NCBI GenBank assembly: GCA_964558665.1
Contig: CAZLFA010000040.1
Span: 1-37,508, forward strand
From: CAZLFA01 sp964558665
Lineage (GTDB): Bacteria; Desulfobacterota; Syntrophia; Syntrophales; PHBD01
DNA: 37,508 nucleotides
Direction of reading: 5' to 3'
The translations under genes and the position numbers were made by a program. This document shows positions 7,187 to 15,284 of this stretch, in pieces (position 1 is the stretch's first letter; each line of letters opens with the position of its first letter). The notes under the pieces are model-generated. The model saw only the letters and a program-made list of their open reading frames with translations. It did not search any database and was not told where the DNA came from.

Positions 7187-9925
7187 TCAGAACATGTACT
7201 TGAAACCAAACTGTACGCTGCCTTCTCTGCTGTAAGGCGATATTGTCAGCACGTATTCCATCGATAAGGACAGGCTGTCGGCTTTCTGCAATGAAATTCC
7301 GGCGCGCATCTCGGCAGCATCACTATCACCGGTGACCCCTTGAATGGATGCCCCGTCTCCGAGGGATGACAGGCGCGATGTGACTTCTCCGGTCGTGTTG
7401 AAATCATGAAGCCACAGTGCCGCAATCTCGATGGAAAGATTCATGTCCGCATAGTTGAAGCCCTGTCTTAACTTCGGTCCCATATGACTTCTGAAAGCCC
7501 AGGTCCTGCGGGGATCCACGGTCAGATTGGCGGCTTCCGCTCCCTTCTCTGCAAACCCCTCCTCGATAAGATATGACGTGTAAAACCCCGCAACCGGCTC
7601 CAGGGTTGTTTTTTCTCCGACTCTCATACTGTACCCAAGATTCATCATGCCGGAAAACTGGTGGCCATTGTGATCACTCCCGGCCGTCCTGTTGATGGCT
7701 CCGAAGACGATTCTCCGGTCGCTGTGGTACTGGTTATAACTGTATGCTGACAATATATCGATACGAAAAGAATCAAGAACGGTGCCGGCAGATATTATGG
7801 AACTGAGGCTGTCAATCCGGGTTTTGCTTTTGCCGGTATCGTCACTTGTAATATTCGCCTGCGATCCGCTCAGTGAAAAACCTGCGGTGCTGCCACCCGT
7901 AAAGCGTTTTCTTATGCCAGCCAGAGTTGTCCATGCATCGAAATTATAACCGGGCACATTGTCTCTGGTATTCTGTGTTCCCCAGTACCCCGACGCCAGT
8001 ACAAATCCATCCCATAATTCACTCCCTGAACGATATTTATCGGGAACTGCGTCATTCATTATCGGAGCAGATGCATAGGCAACCGGTAACGAACCCGTTG
8101 TCTTCGAGGTATCCTGATGAACGCTGTTGTACGTCAATATCTGACTGAAGCGCATCCGGTCGGTTGTGAAAGCGGCATGGGCCGTCGGCAGATACATGAT
8201 CGGAGAAAGCTGGCGGACGGCATTCGTTACCGAGGCAGTATCCGTCTGGCGGTCGATCTCGGACAGCAGAGTAACCATATCTCCCGATGCGCCTGCCACT
8301 CCCCTGTCGAGAATTGCGGCGAAAGCCGTCAATTTGGGATCGGCAGCCGAGGCAATGTTTGCATAAGGAATCCTGGTGACGGCCAACGACAAGTCGGTCC
8401 CGGTCGACACAAGTGAAAAATCAAAGACGGGATAATGATCAATCACGCTGCCGAATGATCCTGTCACTGCCGTTCCCTGGGCTATGCGGTAGGTGCTTCC
8501 GGATTGCATGAGACCTGTTCCGCTCAACTCCGGTTCCAGGGCGGCACCACTCTGAATGGTCACATCAGAAGCTTTCAGCATCGATGCAGAGCCGCTAAGG
8601 CGATTGATTACCGGTCTGTATAAGGATCCGTTCTTGAAAAGAATATGATCTGTACCGGTCCCCAGATCAACGGAACCGCGAACAATGCCGCCGCTTTCCA
8701 CGGTAAGGGAATCGTTTCCCGCACCTGTGTTCATGGCATACAGGCTGCCGGAAATATAACCGGCGTTTGTCACGCTGATATCTGATGCAGAGGCGGCACG
8801 GCCCCCGATTGCAACATCGTCGCCGGAGATAATTCCAGAGGAAGAGTTGATCAGTGTACCTCCGTCATAAAAATAGACACTGGTGCCGGCAGGACCATCC
8901 CCGTAATACTTAAGTGACGTCGGTCCTGAAATCAGGCCATTGTTTATGATCGTGTACCCGGAGGACGAGATGTAAATGCCTTCTCCGCCGGAAATAATAC
9001 CGCCCCGGCTTATTATTATGCTGTTTCCGCCGGGCTGAAATTTAGTGCCCGCCCATATGGTGTCGCAACTGCCCGTAACATGGAAGTTGCCGATACCGTC
9101 GCCGTCCGTACCTGTACGATACAAATAAGACTGGATCGAATAGACGGCAAAGGTCTCCAGGGGACTGGTAACGCCTGCCCTGGTCCCGAGTATGACAAAT
9201 TCGCTTAATCCGTCGATTGAGGCAAGGCTGCCCTGATCGCCCCCCCAGTTGTATGTATAGCCTAGCTGCGTCCAAGGGTAGCGCTTATCGGGATCAGCAT
9301 TGCCGTAACTTGCGGCAATGTTGTTTGTGTACCAGGTCTTGAACTTATCAAAATCAGCGGCTGACATGTAGGCAGGCTTGGCGGAAAAATCCTGGTTCGA
9401 AAGAGCGGTCGGCTGAGCCGTTCTGTTCGGATCACGTGTCGGGCGCATAAGCTTGTCGGGATTGACCCAAAGCTCTACCACGGCGTTGTACTGGGCAAGT
9501 GAAGACGTCGGCAGGCCCAGGAGCTGAGCCGTTTTCATGGCAACATTACCGGCATTGACATTGTTGGCGGCATCCCTGTACCATGCCGGCAATTCATTGC
9601 CGGCTGATACCCACAGGGCTCCCGGATACAGATTCTGAAACTTCTTCGTTGTGAGGTTATAGTATTGCGGATCGGTGAAGGCCCTGACCAGCACCTTGGA
9701 ATCGGCAAGCCTCCAGGTATTGCCGTCACCCGGCGCCGTTACGGTTTTAAGATTGGAAACTACCCACCCTGCAGGATTCGCGGCATGAGATTGTGCATTC
9801 TCATTTGCCAGAAGATACTCGGGAGGTTCGGCGGCCGGCAATCCCCCGGGAAGTGCCGTAAAAAAAATACAAACAAATAGAAGAAACCATTTTATGGGGC
9901 ACTGAAGATTATGAAAGATTGTCAT
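7187..9925 (-). CDS. Autotransporter (type V secreted) protein
   Basis: A 912-residue outer-membrane protein. Residues 1-30 are a signal peptide (cleavage near LPGGLPAAE). Residues about 31-240 form an N-terminal domain with an unusual, Trp/Tyr-rich, non-repetitive sequence (for example LWVSAGNELPAWYRDAANN). Residues about 270-450 hold imperfect beta-helix repeats of the type GGIISGGEGIYI, SGIISGDDVAI and NAGYISGSLYA. The last about 280 residues are a typical autotransporter beta-barrel with alternating strands, ending VQFGFKYMF with the terminal Phe needed for BAM-mediated insertion. The start at ATG 9925 has GAGG 5 bases upstream; a GTG at 9928 is equally possible. No protease or lipase catalytic motif is evident in the passenger, so adhesion or a surface-structure role is only a guess. 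Confidence 0.85.
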   Translation of the reverse strand: MTIFHNLQCPIKWFLLFVCIFFTALPGGLPAAEPPEYLLANENAQSHAANPAGWVVSNLKTVTAPGDGNTWRLADSKVLVRAFTDPQYYNLTTKKFQNLYPGALWVSAGNELPAWYRDAANNVNAGNVAMKTAQLLGLPTSSLAQYNAVVELWVNPDKLMRPTRDPNRTAQPTALSNQDFSAKPAYMSAADFDKFKTWYTNNIAASYGNADPDKRYPWTQLGYTYNWGGDQGSLASIDGLSEFVILGTRAGVTSPLETFAVYSIQSYLYRTGTDGDGIGNFHVTGSCDTIWAGTKFQPGGNSIIISRGGIISGGEGIYISSSGYTIINNGLISGPTSLKYYGDGPAGTSVYFYDGGTLINSSSGIISGDDVAIGGRAASASDISVTNAGYISGSLYAMNTGAGNDSLTVESGGIVRGSVDLGTGTDHILFKNGSLYRPVINRLSGSASMLKASDVTIQSGAALEPELSGTGLMQSGSTYRIAQGTAVTGSFGSVIDHYPVFDFSLVSTGTDLSLAVTRIPYANIASAADPKLTAFAAILDRGVAGASGDMVTLLSEIDRQTDTASVTNAVRQLSPIMYLPTAHAAFTTDRMRFSQILTYNSVHQDTSKTTGSLPVAYASAPIMNDAVPDKYRSGSELWDGFVLASGYWGTQNTRDNVPGYNFDAWTTLAGIRKRFTGGSTAGFSLSGSQANITSDDTGKSKTRIDSLSSIISAGTVLDSFRIDILSAYSYNQYHSDRRIVFGAINRTAGSDHNGHQFSGMMNLGYSMRVGEKTTLEPVAGFYTSYLIEEGFAEKGAEAANLTVDPRRTWAFRSHMGPKLRQGFNYADMNLSIEIAALWLHDFNTTGEVTSRLSSLGDGASIQGVTGDSDAAEMRAGISLQKADSLSLSMEYVLTISPYSREGSVQFGFKYMF

Positions 9926-10009
9926 CACATCCTCGTAGATTCAACATGTAATATGAGTTTCCCCTCCCCTTGCCAGGCCTTTACGAGAAAAAACCTCCTG
10001 CGGCAATCG

Positions 10010-10039
10010 ATTATAACCGAAATACGCCTGTTTTCACAA
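10010..10039 (-). promoter_or_regulatory. Sigma70-type promoter for the autotransporter gene
   Basis: On the minus strand TTGTGA (10034-10039) and a perfect TATAAT (10010-10015) are separated by 18 bases. The predicted leader is about 75-80 nt before the autotransporter ATG. There is no other gene on this strand between the promoter and the terminator at 10056-10090. Confidence 0.6.
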
Positions 10040-10055
10040 TAACCCGTAAAGCAAC

Positions 10056-10090
10056 AAAAAAAGCCCCTGCAATCAATGCCAGGGGCTTTT
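10056..10090 (-). terminator. Rho-independent terminator after the reductase-BKACE gene
   Basis: Read on the minus strand, the stem AAAAGCCCCTG pairs with CAGGGGCTTTT around a 10-base loop and is followed by a run of T residues. It starts 23 bases after the stop of the fused gene (3' end 10113) and separates it from the autotransporter promoter. Confidence 0.85.
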
Positions 10091-10112
10091 CCTGCTTAGC
10101 TAAAAGAATGAA

Positions 10113-12113
10113 CTACTTCTTCAACCCGAGTATCTCCCTCGCCTCGCCGGGAGACGCCGGCTCAAAGTCGAATTCCCGCATGATCCGGACCATCTTCTCC
10201 ACCAGCTCGCCATTGTTTTTGGCAAGAACTCCCTTCTTTACATAAAGGTTGTCCTCCATGCCGACGCGGACATGGCTGCCCAGGAACAGACCCTGAGTAC
10301 ATACGGGGAATTCGTTTCTGCCCGCGGCAATCACCGACCACTGATAGTTGCCTCTTCCGAATACCCGGTCCGCCGTCGTGTTCAGATTTACCAGGTCGTA
10401 GGGCGTTGACTGGATGCCGCCCAGGATTCCGGTCACAAACTGCAGATAGACCGGCGGCTTCAGGTATCCTGCCTGCAATAAATAACCGCAATTGTATAAA
10501 TGGCCGACATCGTACACTTCCAGTTCCGGTTTGGTGCCGTTTTCCGCCATGATGGACGTCATCTTGAAAAGGTCGGTAAATGTATTCTGGAAGACATACC
10601 CCTTGGCCAGCTCCATCATCGCCCCTTCCCAGGGGTACTTGAAGTCCTTGTATTTCTCGATCATGGAGAAGACGCCCCAGTTCATGGAACCCAGGTTGCA
10701 CGATGCCAGCTCCGGTTTGAACTGAGGAATGACGGATGCACGCTGCTCCACCGTCATGCCGGCGCCGCCGCCGGTCGTTATGCAGATGATGAGGTCCTTA
10801 TTCTTATCTCTGATCTTGTTGATGATCTGCTCGAAGATCTTCAGGTCGGCAATGGGCATGCCGTTCTGCGGATCACGGGCATGTATATGCACAACCGCCG
10901 CTCCGGCGGCAGCCGCATCCAATGCGTTCTGGGCGATCTGATCGGGTGTGATCGGCAGATACTCGGACATCGTCGGCGTATGGATAGAGCCTGTTATGGC
11001 ACAGGTAACGATTCTTTTATGGAACGGGATGCTGCTTTTTGCCGGACGAGCCTGCGGGGCCGCAGCGGAGACTTTGGGTGCATCCGCTGCCGGGGCATCA
11101 GGAAGTTCAGGCAGGACAAAAAGATCCAGATTGGACATGGACGGCTTCAGTTTTCCATCCTGGCAGGCGGTGACTATCTCCACCACCTTGTCGTTGACGG
11201 GGGTCTTAACCTTGGCCTTCTGTCCCATCTCTGCAACCTTGCCGTTTATCGTGTTTATTTCGCAGGGCAGTCCTTTCTCCAGATCCTGGAGCATGCTCGC
11301 CTTGAGGGCCCGGTGCGGACCGAAGGCCATCTGGTAGATCATGAAAGTCTTTTCCATCTGCTGTTTGTTCTGGAAGGCGAGAATCCCGACGTCCACGCCC
11401 TGGATGGGCTCAGGCTTGACACCAAGCGCTTTGACAACCTGCAGGCATTCGTTGGCTATATGGGCTACACAGGCAAGCGCCTTGGGATTATCCAGGATGT
11501 CGCCGTAAGTACACCCCAAAACTGCAGACATGCCGCTGAAGGTGGAATTGACAAGCAGTTTCGTACAGCGGATGCCCATGAGTTTATCGGTGGTGATAAT
11601 GACTCCTGCCGGTTCCAGCTCATCCTTGATCTTCTGCAGACGATCCGACATCTTTCCGTCAATTTCTCCGACGTCGTAGGTCATCTTTTCTGGCGGTGAG
11701 GTTAACTGTGAGACTCCCGGAGCAATCCAGGTGGCTCCCCACCCTACGGCCCCCCCCAAGGTTCTCTTCGCTCCGACATAAGCAGCCACTGCGTCCTCGG
11801 GTATTCCGTTCTGCAGCGTCAGGACGATGCTGTCATCGTGCAGATACTTTGTGAGATGAGATAGTGCCGCTTCATTATATGTTGTTTTTACAGTGAATAT
11901 TATCAGATCGTATGTGCCCTGCATCTGTTCGGGTGTAATCGCTTTTACAGGGACAGTGATCTCCATAAGACCTGTAACCTGTGCGCCTTTCTGATTCAAG
12001 GCTGCCACACTCTCCTTATTGGTATCGATCAATGTCACATCGCGGCCGGCTTTTGCCAGCAATGCCCCTATAATCGTTCCCAAAGACCCGGCTCCCACTA
12101 CTGCAGTTTTCAT
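10113..12113 (-). CDS. Fusion of ketopantoate-reductase-like domain and BKACE (beta-keto acid cleavage enzyme)
   Basis: A 666-residue fusion. Residues 1-320 are a PanE/ApbA-type NADP reductase: nucleotide loop AVVGAGSLGTIIGALL at the N-terminus and the helix TKLLVNSTFSGMSAV with the family's catalytic Lys and first Asn. The second conserved Asn of ketopantoate reductase is Ser here. After an Ala/Pro linker (about 345-365) comes a BKACE domain (DUF849, 3-keto-5-aminohexanoate cleavage family) with VVHIHARDP (zinc-binding His pair) and SHVRVGMED, matching the Arg, zinc-ligand Glu and following Asp of Kce. BKACE enzymes convert a beta-keto acid plus acetyl-CoA to acetoacetate and an acyl-CoA. 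The reductase half could make the keto acid from a 3-hydroxy acid (inference). Start 12113 has GGAGG 7 bases upstream, better than the in-frame TTG at 12119. Confidence 0.87.
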   Translation of the reverse strand: MKTAVVGAGSLGTIIGALLAKAGRDVTLIDTNKESVAALNQKGAQVTGLMEITVPVKAITPEQMQGTYDLIIFTVKTTYNEAALSHLTKYLHDDSIVLTLQNGIPEDAVAAYVGAKRTLGGAVGWGATWIAPGVSQLTSPPEKMTYDVGEIDGKMSDRLQKIKDELEPAGVIITTDKLMGIRCTKLLVNSTFSGMSAVLGCTYGDILDNPKALACVAHIANECLQVVKALGVKPEPIQGVDVGILAFQNKQQMEKTFMIYQMAFGPHRALKASMLQDLEKGLPCEINTINGKVAEMGQKAKVKTPVNDKVVEIVTACQDGKLKPSMSNLDLFVLPELPDAPAADAPKVSAAAPQARPAKSSIPFHKRIVTCAITGSIHTPTMSEYLPITPDQIAQNALDAAAAGAAVVHIHARDPQNGMPIADLKIFEQIINKIRDKNKDLIICITTGGGAGMTVEQRASVIPQFKPELASCNLGSMNWGVFSMIEKYKDFKYPWEGAMMELAKGYVFQNTFTDLFKMTSIMAENGTKPELEVYDVGHLYNCGYLLQAGYLKPPVYLQFVTGILGGIQSTPYDLVNLNTTADRVFGRGNYQWSVIAAGRNEFPVCTQGLFLGSHVRVGMEDNLYVKKGVLAKNNGELVEKMVRIMREFDFEPASPGEAREILGLKK

Positions 12114-12281
12114 TTTCAACCTCCTCTATGTTCAATTAATAAAGCCAAAAGGCGGCTTTGATTTCATATCCTCTGCAAACGGCCCGATTATTATCATACA
12201 TTTATGACCGAAAGTCAATCATCATAGCAATAACATTTGATATTATTAACAAATCCTTGTTTTTGCATAAAAAATATGTGA

Positions 12282-12311
12282 TTGACATCGGGGTGCAACC
12301 TTTAATAGATT
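12282..12311 (+). promoter_or_regulatory. Probable sigma70 promoter for the nitronate-monooxygenase-like gene
   Basis: A perfect TTGACA (12282-12287) is followed after 18 bases by TAGATT (12306-12311), inside an AT-rich divergent intergenic region of 233 bases between this gene and the fused reductase gene. The leader would be about 28 nt. The -10 match is moderate. Confidence 0.5.
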
Positions 12312-12346
12312 ATATAGCGTAAAATTCAAATAAGGAGAACAATTGA

Positions 12347-13342
12347 ATGATAAAGACAGCCATCACAGACATGTTTGGAATCGACTACCCCATCATTTGC
12401 GGGGCAATGATGTGGCTTTGCAAACCTGAGCTTTGTGCGGCCATATCTAATGCAGGCGGCATGGGAAACCTCACGGCGGGGAATTACGAAAGTGAAGAAG
12501 CATTCCGTGATGCCATAAAAAAGACACGCCTGCTTACAAAAAAACCTTTCATGGTGAATATCACGCTCCTTCCGTCCGTACGTATTACTCCCGAGCATCA
12601 CAAGATGTACATCAGGGTTTGTGCCGAGGAAAAAGTCGACGGCATAGAGTTTTCGGGGACACCGGTGGACAAGGCATCCGGCATGGAGGCCATCGACCTG
12701 CTGAAAAAAGCGGGCGTGAAACTTTTTCACAAGGTGGGGGCCGTGCGGCACGCGGTGCACGCGGAAAAGGTTGGTTATGACGGCATATACGCAGCCGGCA
12801 TCGAGGAAGGCGGACACCCGCTGAACGACGACGTCACGACCATGGTATTGACTCCCCGGATAGCGGATTCAGTCAGGATTCCCGTAATCACCGTGGGAGG
12901 CGTCGGGGATGGACGTTCGCTGGCGGCTGCCCTTACGCTTGGTGCACAGGGGGTGATGATGGCCAGCCGCTTCATAGCCACGAAAGAATGTGACGTTCAT
13001 GAAAACATCAAGCAGGAGCTGATAAAAAGGCAGGAGTTTGAAACCGTCATTTATGGAAAATCAATCGGCCTCCAGGGACGCGGCTTGAAAAGCAGGGTCT
13101 TGCAAGAGGTGCTCGCGATAGAGGAACGAGGCGGAGGACTGGACGAGCTCATTCCCCTGCTGTCCGGCAAAAAGGTTATGGAAGCATGGGAAAAAGGTCT
13201 GGTTGACTATGCGCCGCTGATGGTGGGCCAATCTATCGGGTTCATCAACGATGTGCCGTCATGCCGTGAACTTCTCGAACGCATGACAAAGGAGGCGGAA
13301 GACATTCTGAAAAAAACATGCGGTATGATTGATAACCGCTGA
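12347..13342 (+). CDS. Nitronate monooxygenase / FabK-like FMN TIM-barrel oxidoreductase
   Basis: A 331-residue soluble FMN protein of the 2-nitropropane dioxygenase (nitronate monooxygenase)/FabK family. It begins with the family's FGIDYPIICGAMMWL segment. Other marks are GIEEGGHP (residues about 151-158, the Glu/Gly/Gly/His active-site loop) and the phosphate-binding end VGGVGDGRSLAAALTLGAQG (about 183-202) followed by MMASRFIATKEC. Oxygen-dependent nitronate oxidation is unlikely to be its job if the host is anaerobic, and several relatives act as enoyl reductases or remain unassigned, so the substrate is open. The start is supported by AAGGAGAA 9 bases upstream. It is divergent from the reductase-BKACE fusion and may share its regulation. 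Confidence 0.82.
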   Translation: MIKTAITDMFGIDYPIICGAMMWLCKPELCAAISNAGGMGNLTAGNYESEEAFRDAIKKTRLLTKKPFMVNITLLPSVRITPEHHKMYIRVCAEEKVDGIEFSGTPVDKASGMEAIDLLKKAGVKLFHKVGAVRHAVHAEKVGYDGIYAAGIEEGGHPLNDDVTTMVLTPRIADSVRIPVITVGGVGDGRSLAAALTLGAQGVMMASRFIATKECDVHENIKQELIKRQEFETVIYGKSIGLQGRGLKSRVLQEVLAIEERGGGLDELIPLLSGKKVMEAWEKGLVDYAPLMVGQSIGFINDVPSCRELLERMTKEAEDILKKTCGMIDNR

Positions 13343-13360
13343 TGCCGGCACATGATTTAG

Positions 13361-13401
13361 TTTCCGTCCGGAAACCGAAAGTTTCAGTATCCGGATGGAA
13401 A
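13361..13401. repeat. 12-bp inverted repeat (hairpin) downstream of the FMN oxidoreductase
   Basis: TTTCCGTCCGGA (13361-13372) pairs with TCCGGATGGAAA (13390-13401), 11 of 12 positions, with a 17-base loop. No T-run follows, so it is a weak terminator candidate. Similar TTTCCG...CGGAAA palindromes occur at about 17225-17275 and 19084-19100, so it may be a dispersed extragenic palindrome. The 370-base gap 13343-13712 contains this hairpin, the MITE and a promoter. Confidence 0.6.
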
Positions 13402-13407
13402 CGATTT

Positions 13408-13583
13408 AACCCGGATTACGCAATGAAAAAGTAATACCCTTTGGCATCCTGATCAAAAAGGCTTTCCGCGGCTCAGAATATTTTTCACAAGAAAAATATT
13501 TGATTCGCCGCCTGAAAACCCCTTTGACCAGGATAATATTCACTTATCCAAGCGCCTACACGTTCTATTGCGTAATCCGGGTT
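13408..13583 (+). mobile_element. MITE-like element, copy 1 (176 bp, 17-bp terminal inverted repeats)
   Basis: The element starts AACCCGGATTACGCAAT (13408-13424) and ends with its exact reverse complement (13567-13583). The bases outside CCCGG...CCGGG are TTTAA on both sides, a possible target-site duplication. Inside there is a perfect 10-bp hairpin (13477-13486 with 13491-13500, loop ACAA) and an outer inverted repeat built on CATCCTGATCAAA/TTTGACCAGGAT. It has no coding potential. A copy about 90% identical by hand count lies reversed at 37256-37430, which sets the element's ends. Confidence 0.85.
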
Positions 13584-13651
13584 TAATAAAAGATTAATTC
13601 CATAAGAGCTTTTGCCATATTTTATCAGCCGAAAAAGCATTCAGAATCATA

Positions 13652-13680
13652 TTGCCATTTTTTCAATCATTACATATTAT
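13652..13680 (+). promoter_or_regulatory. Sigma70 promoter of the TPM/nucleotidyltransferase/LemA operon
   Basis: TTGCCA (13652-13657) and TATTAT (13675-13680) have the ideal 17-base spacer. The expected transcript start is near 13687, giving a leader of about 26 nt before ATG 13713. Confidence 0.65.
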
Positions 13681-13712
13681 ACGGCAAATTCACGCATAAA
13701 ACTGGATAGGGC

Positions 13713-14507
13713 ATGAGACACCTTCGCAGGTTTTCGACTATTACCGCCGTACTTTTGCTGTCCGGTATTTTACTGGCTGCGATATTTGTCGGACAATCCC
13801 GACTGTCGGCGCAGGAAAAATTCCCTGCACCACGGGGCGCAGTCAATGATTATGCCGGTGTCATTTCTCAGGAATACAGGAAAAGAATGGAAAACCTTTC
13901 GCGGGAGGTTTTGGAGAAAACCCGTACATCGATCGTCGTTGCAGTGGTACAATCAATCGGGGAAAATGATATCAACGGCTACGCCAACGATCTTTACAGG
14001 GCATGGGGCATAGGAAAAAAAGGTGAAGACAAGGGCGTACTGATTCTCCTCGCTATGAAAGAAAGGCGGATCAGGATTGAGACCGGCTACGGAGTTGAAG
14101 GAATTCTGCCCGACGGACTTACAGGAGAAATTCTCGATAAAAATATCATTCCCTTTTTTAAGAACAATGATTACGGCCGGGGACTCTTCAACGGCATGAT
14201 CGCTATTTCAGCCGTGGTGGCAAAAAACGCCGGTGTCACACTGACCGGCAATCCCACCGCCGACACCCCCAGGGCAAAGAAGGCCAAAAGAACAACCAGT
14301 CCTTACATGATAGCGCTGATAGTCATTGTTGCCGTTATTCTCATGGCCACGCCTCAGGGAAGGGATATGATTCCCTGGCTTCTTTTTTTCCTGATGAGCG
14401 GGAGAGGAGGGGGAAGCGGCGGAGGCGGATTCGGCGGGTTCGGAGGTGGATTCGGCGGATTCGGAGGCGGAGACAGCGGAGGAGGCGGCGCCGGTCGCGA
14501 TTTTTGA
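13713..14507 (+). CDS. TPM-domain (YgcG-like) membrane protein with Gly-rich tail
   Basis: A 264-residue envelope protein. Residues about 9-34 are a signal peptide or anchor. A TPM domain follows (about 42-170), with the family's opening VNDYAGVIS, RAWGIGKKGEDKGVLIL and RIETGYGVEGILPDG. A second hydrophobic segment (about 196-212, then 219-228) is followed by a Gly/Phe/Ser-rich tail (GGGFGGFGGGFGGFGGG), typical of YgcG relatives. Phosphatase activity has been reported for plant TPM proteins, but bacterial members have no settled role. The LemA gene two positions downstream is a frequent partner of this family, which supports a shared envelope function. The ribosome site is weak (ATAGGGC). Confidence 0.85.
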   Translation: MRHLRRFSTITAVLLLSGILLAAIFVGQSRLSAQEKFPAPRGAVNDYAGVISQEYRKRMENLSREVLEKTRTSIVVAVVQSIGENDINGYANDLYRAWGIGKKGEDKGVLILLAMKERRIRIETGYGVEGILPDGLTGEILDKNIIPFFKNNDYGRGLFNGMIAISAVVAKNAGVTLTGNPTADTPRAKKAKRTTSPYMIALIVIVAVILMATPQGRDMIPWLLFFLMSGRGGGSGGGGFGGFGGGFGGFGGGDSGGGGAGRDF

Positions 14508-14523
14508 CAAGCGAGGTGGGCAT

Positions 14524-15255
14524 ATGGCTAAGATACCTGACAGACCAGAAGAGATATTCGGTGAGCTTACAGACGATCTAAAAAAAGCTTTCGGCGACGA
14601 TCTGATTTCTATCATCCTTTACGGCAGCGGCGCCGGACCGGATTACAAGCCCGGCAAATCGGATCTGAATTTTCTGGTAACACTCTCGGAAAGCGGCATA
14701 TTCAATCTGCACAGGATATTGGACCTCCTTAAGCGATGGCGTAAACGAAATGTAGCGACCCCTCTGGTGATGACCAAAGCATTCCTGATTTCGTCACTTG
14801 ACTCATATCCCATCGAATTTATAAACATGAAACGGCACTACGTGAAAGTTTACGGAGAAGACGTTCTTGAAGCGTTAACCTTCAAGCGCGAGAATATCCG
14901 GATCCAGATAGAACGTGAACTCAAGGGGAAACTGCTGCTTCTGAGGACCGGGTTTCTTGAGACGGAGGGCAAACCTCACCAGATTCGCGATTTAATCAAC
15001 GTTTCCCTGACTGCCTTCCTTTCTGCATTCAGAGCGCTTCTTTATCTTAAGGGACTCGAGATACCGAACGAAAGGCGTTCTGTAATCTCCGAGGCGGCCG
15101 CGGCCTTTTCAATCGACGCATCGGTTTTCCTGAAATGCAGCGATATAAAGGATCATTCAGACAGGCTGACATCATCTGAAGTAAGACTTGTTTTTGATGA
15201 TTATTTGAAAGAGGTTGACAGACTGTGCACTTATGTAGACGGTATGGATGTTTAA
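14524..15255 (+). CDS. Nucleotidyltransferase-fold protein, degenerate active site
   Basis: A 243-residue protein. The N-terminal segment LYGSGAGPDYKPGKSDLNFLV (residues 33-52) matches the nucleotidyltransferase pattern of GS followed by D-h-D, but the second acidic residue is Asn (SDLN). The rest is mostly helical, with an RDLINVSLTAFLSAFRALLY stretch. With a missing metal ligand, catalysis is uncertain and the fold may serve binding or regulation. The start at 14524 follows GAGGTGGG at a normal distance; the frame is open further upstream but overlaps the Gly-rich tail of the preceding gene, so I do not extend it. It lies between the TPM and LemA genes, 16 and 29 bases away, clearly one operon. 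Confidence 0.72.
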   Translation: MAKIPDRPEEIFGELTDDLKKAFGDDLISIILYGSGAGPDYKPGKSDLNFLVTLSESGIFNLHRILDLLKRWRKRNVATPLVMTKAFLISSLDSYPIEFINMKRHYVKVYGEDVLEALTFKRENIRIQIERELKGKLLLLRTGFLETEGKPHQIRDLINVSLTAFLSAFRALLYLKGLEIPNERRSVISEAAAAFSIDASVFLKCSDIKDHSDRLTSSEVRLVFDDYLKEVDRLCTYVDGMDV

Positions 15256-15284
15256 AATAAAAAATAAGATCAAGGGAGGTTTAT

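Noticed and set aside
10500..11699. 399-codon open frame on the + strand
   Set aside because: It is antisense to the reductase-BKACE fusion, which has clear conserved motifs; the + strand product has no recognisable domain.
13408..13583. CRISPR repeat or rho-independent terminator
   Set aside because: A single unit with terminal inverted repeats and a distant reversed copy, no repeat-spacer series, and no T-run at the end. A MITE fits better. No CRISPR array was seen anywhere in the window.
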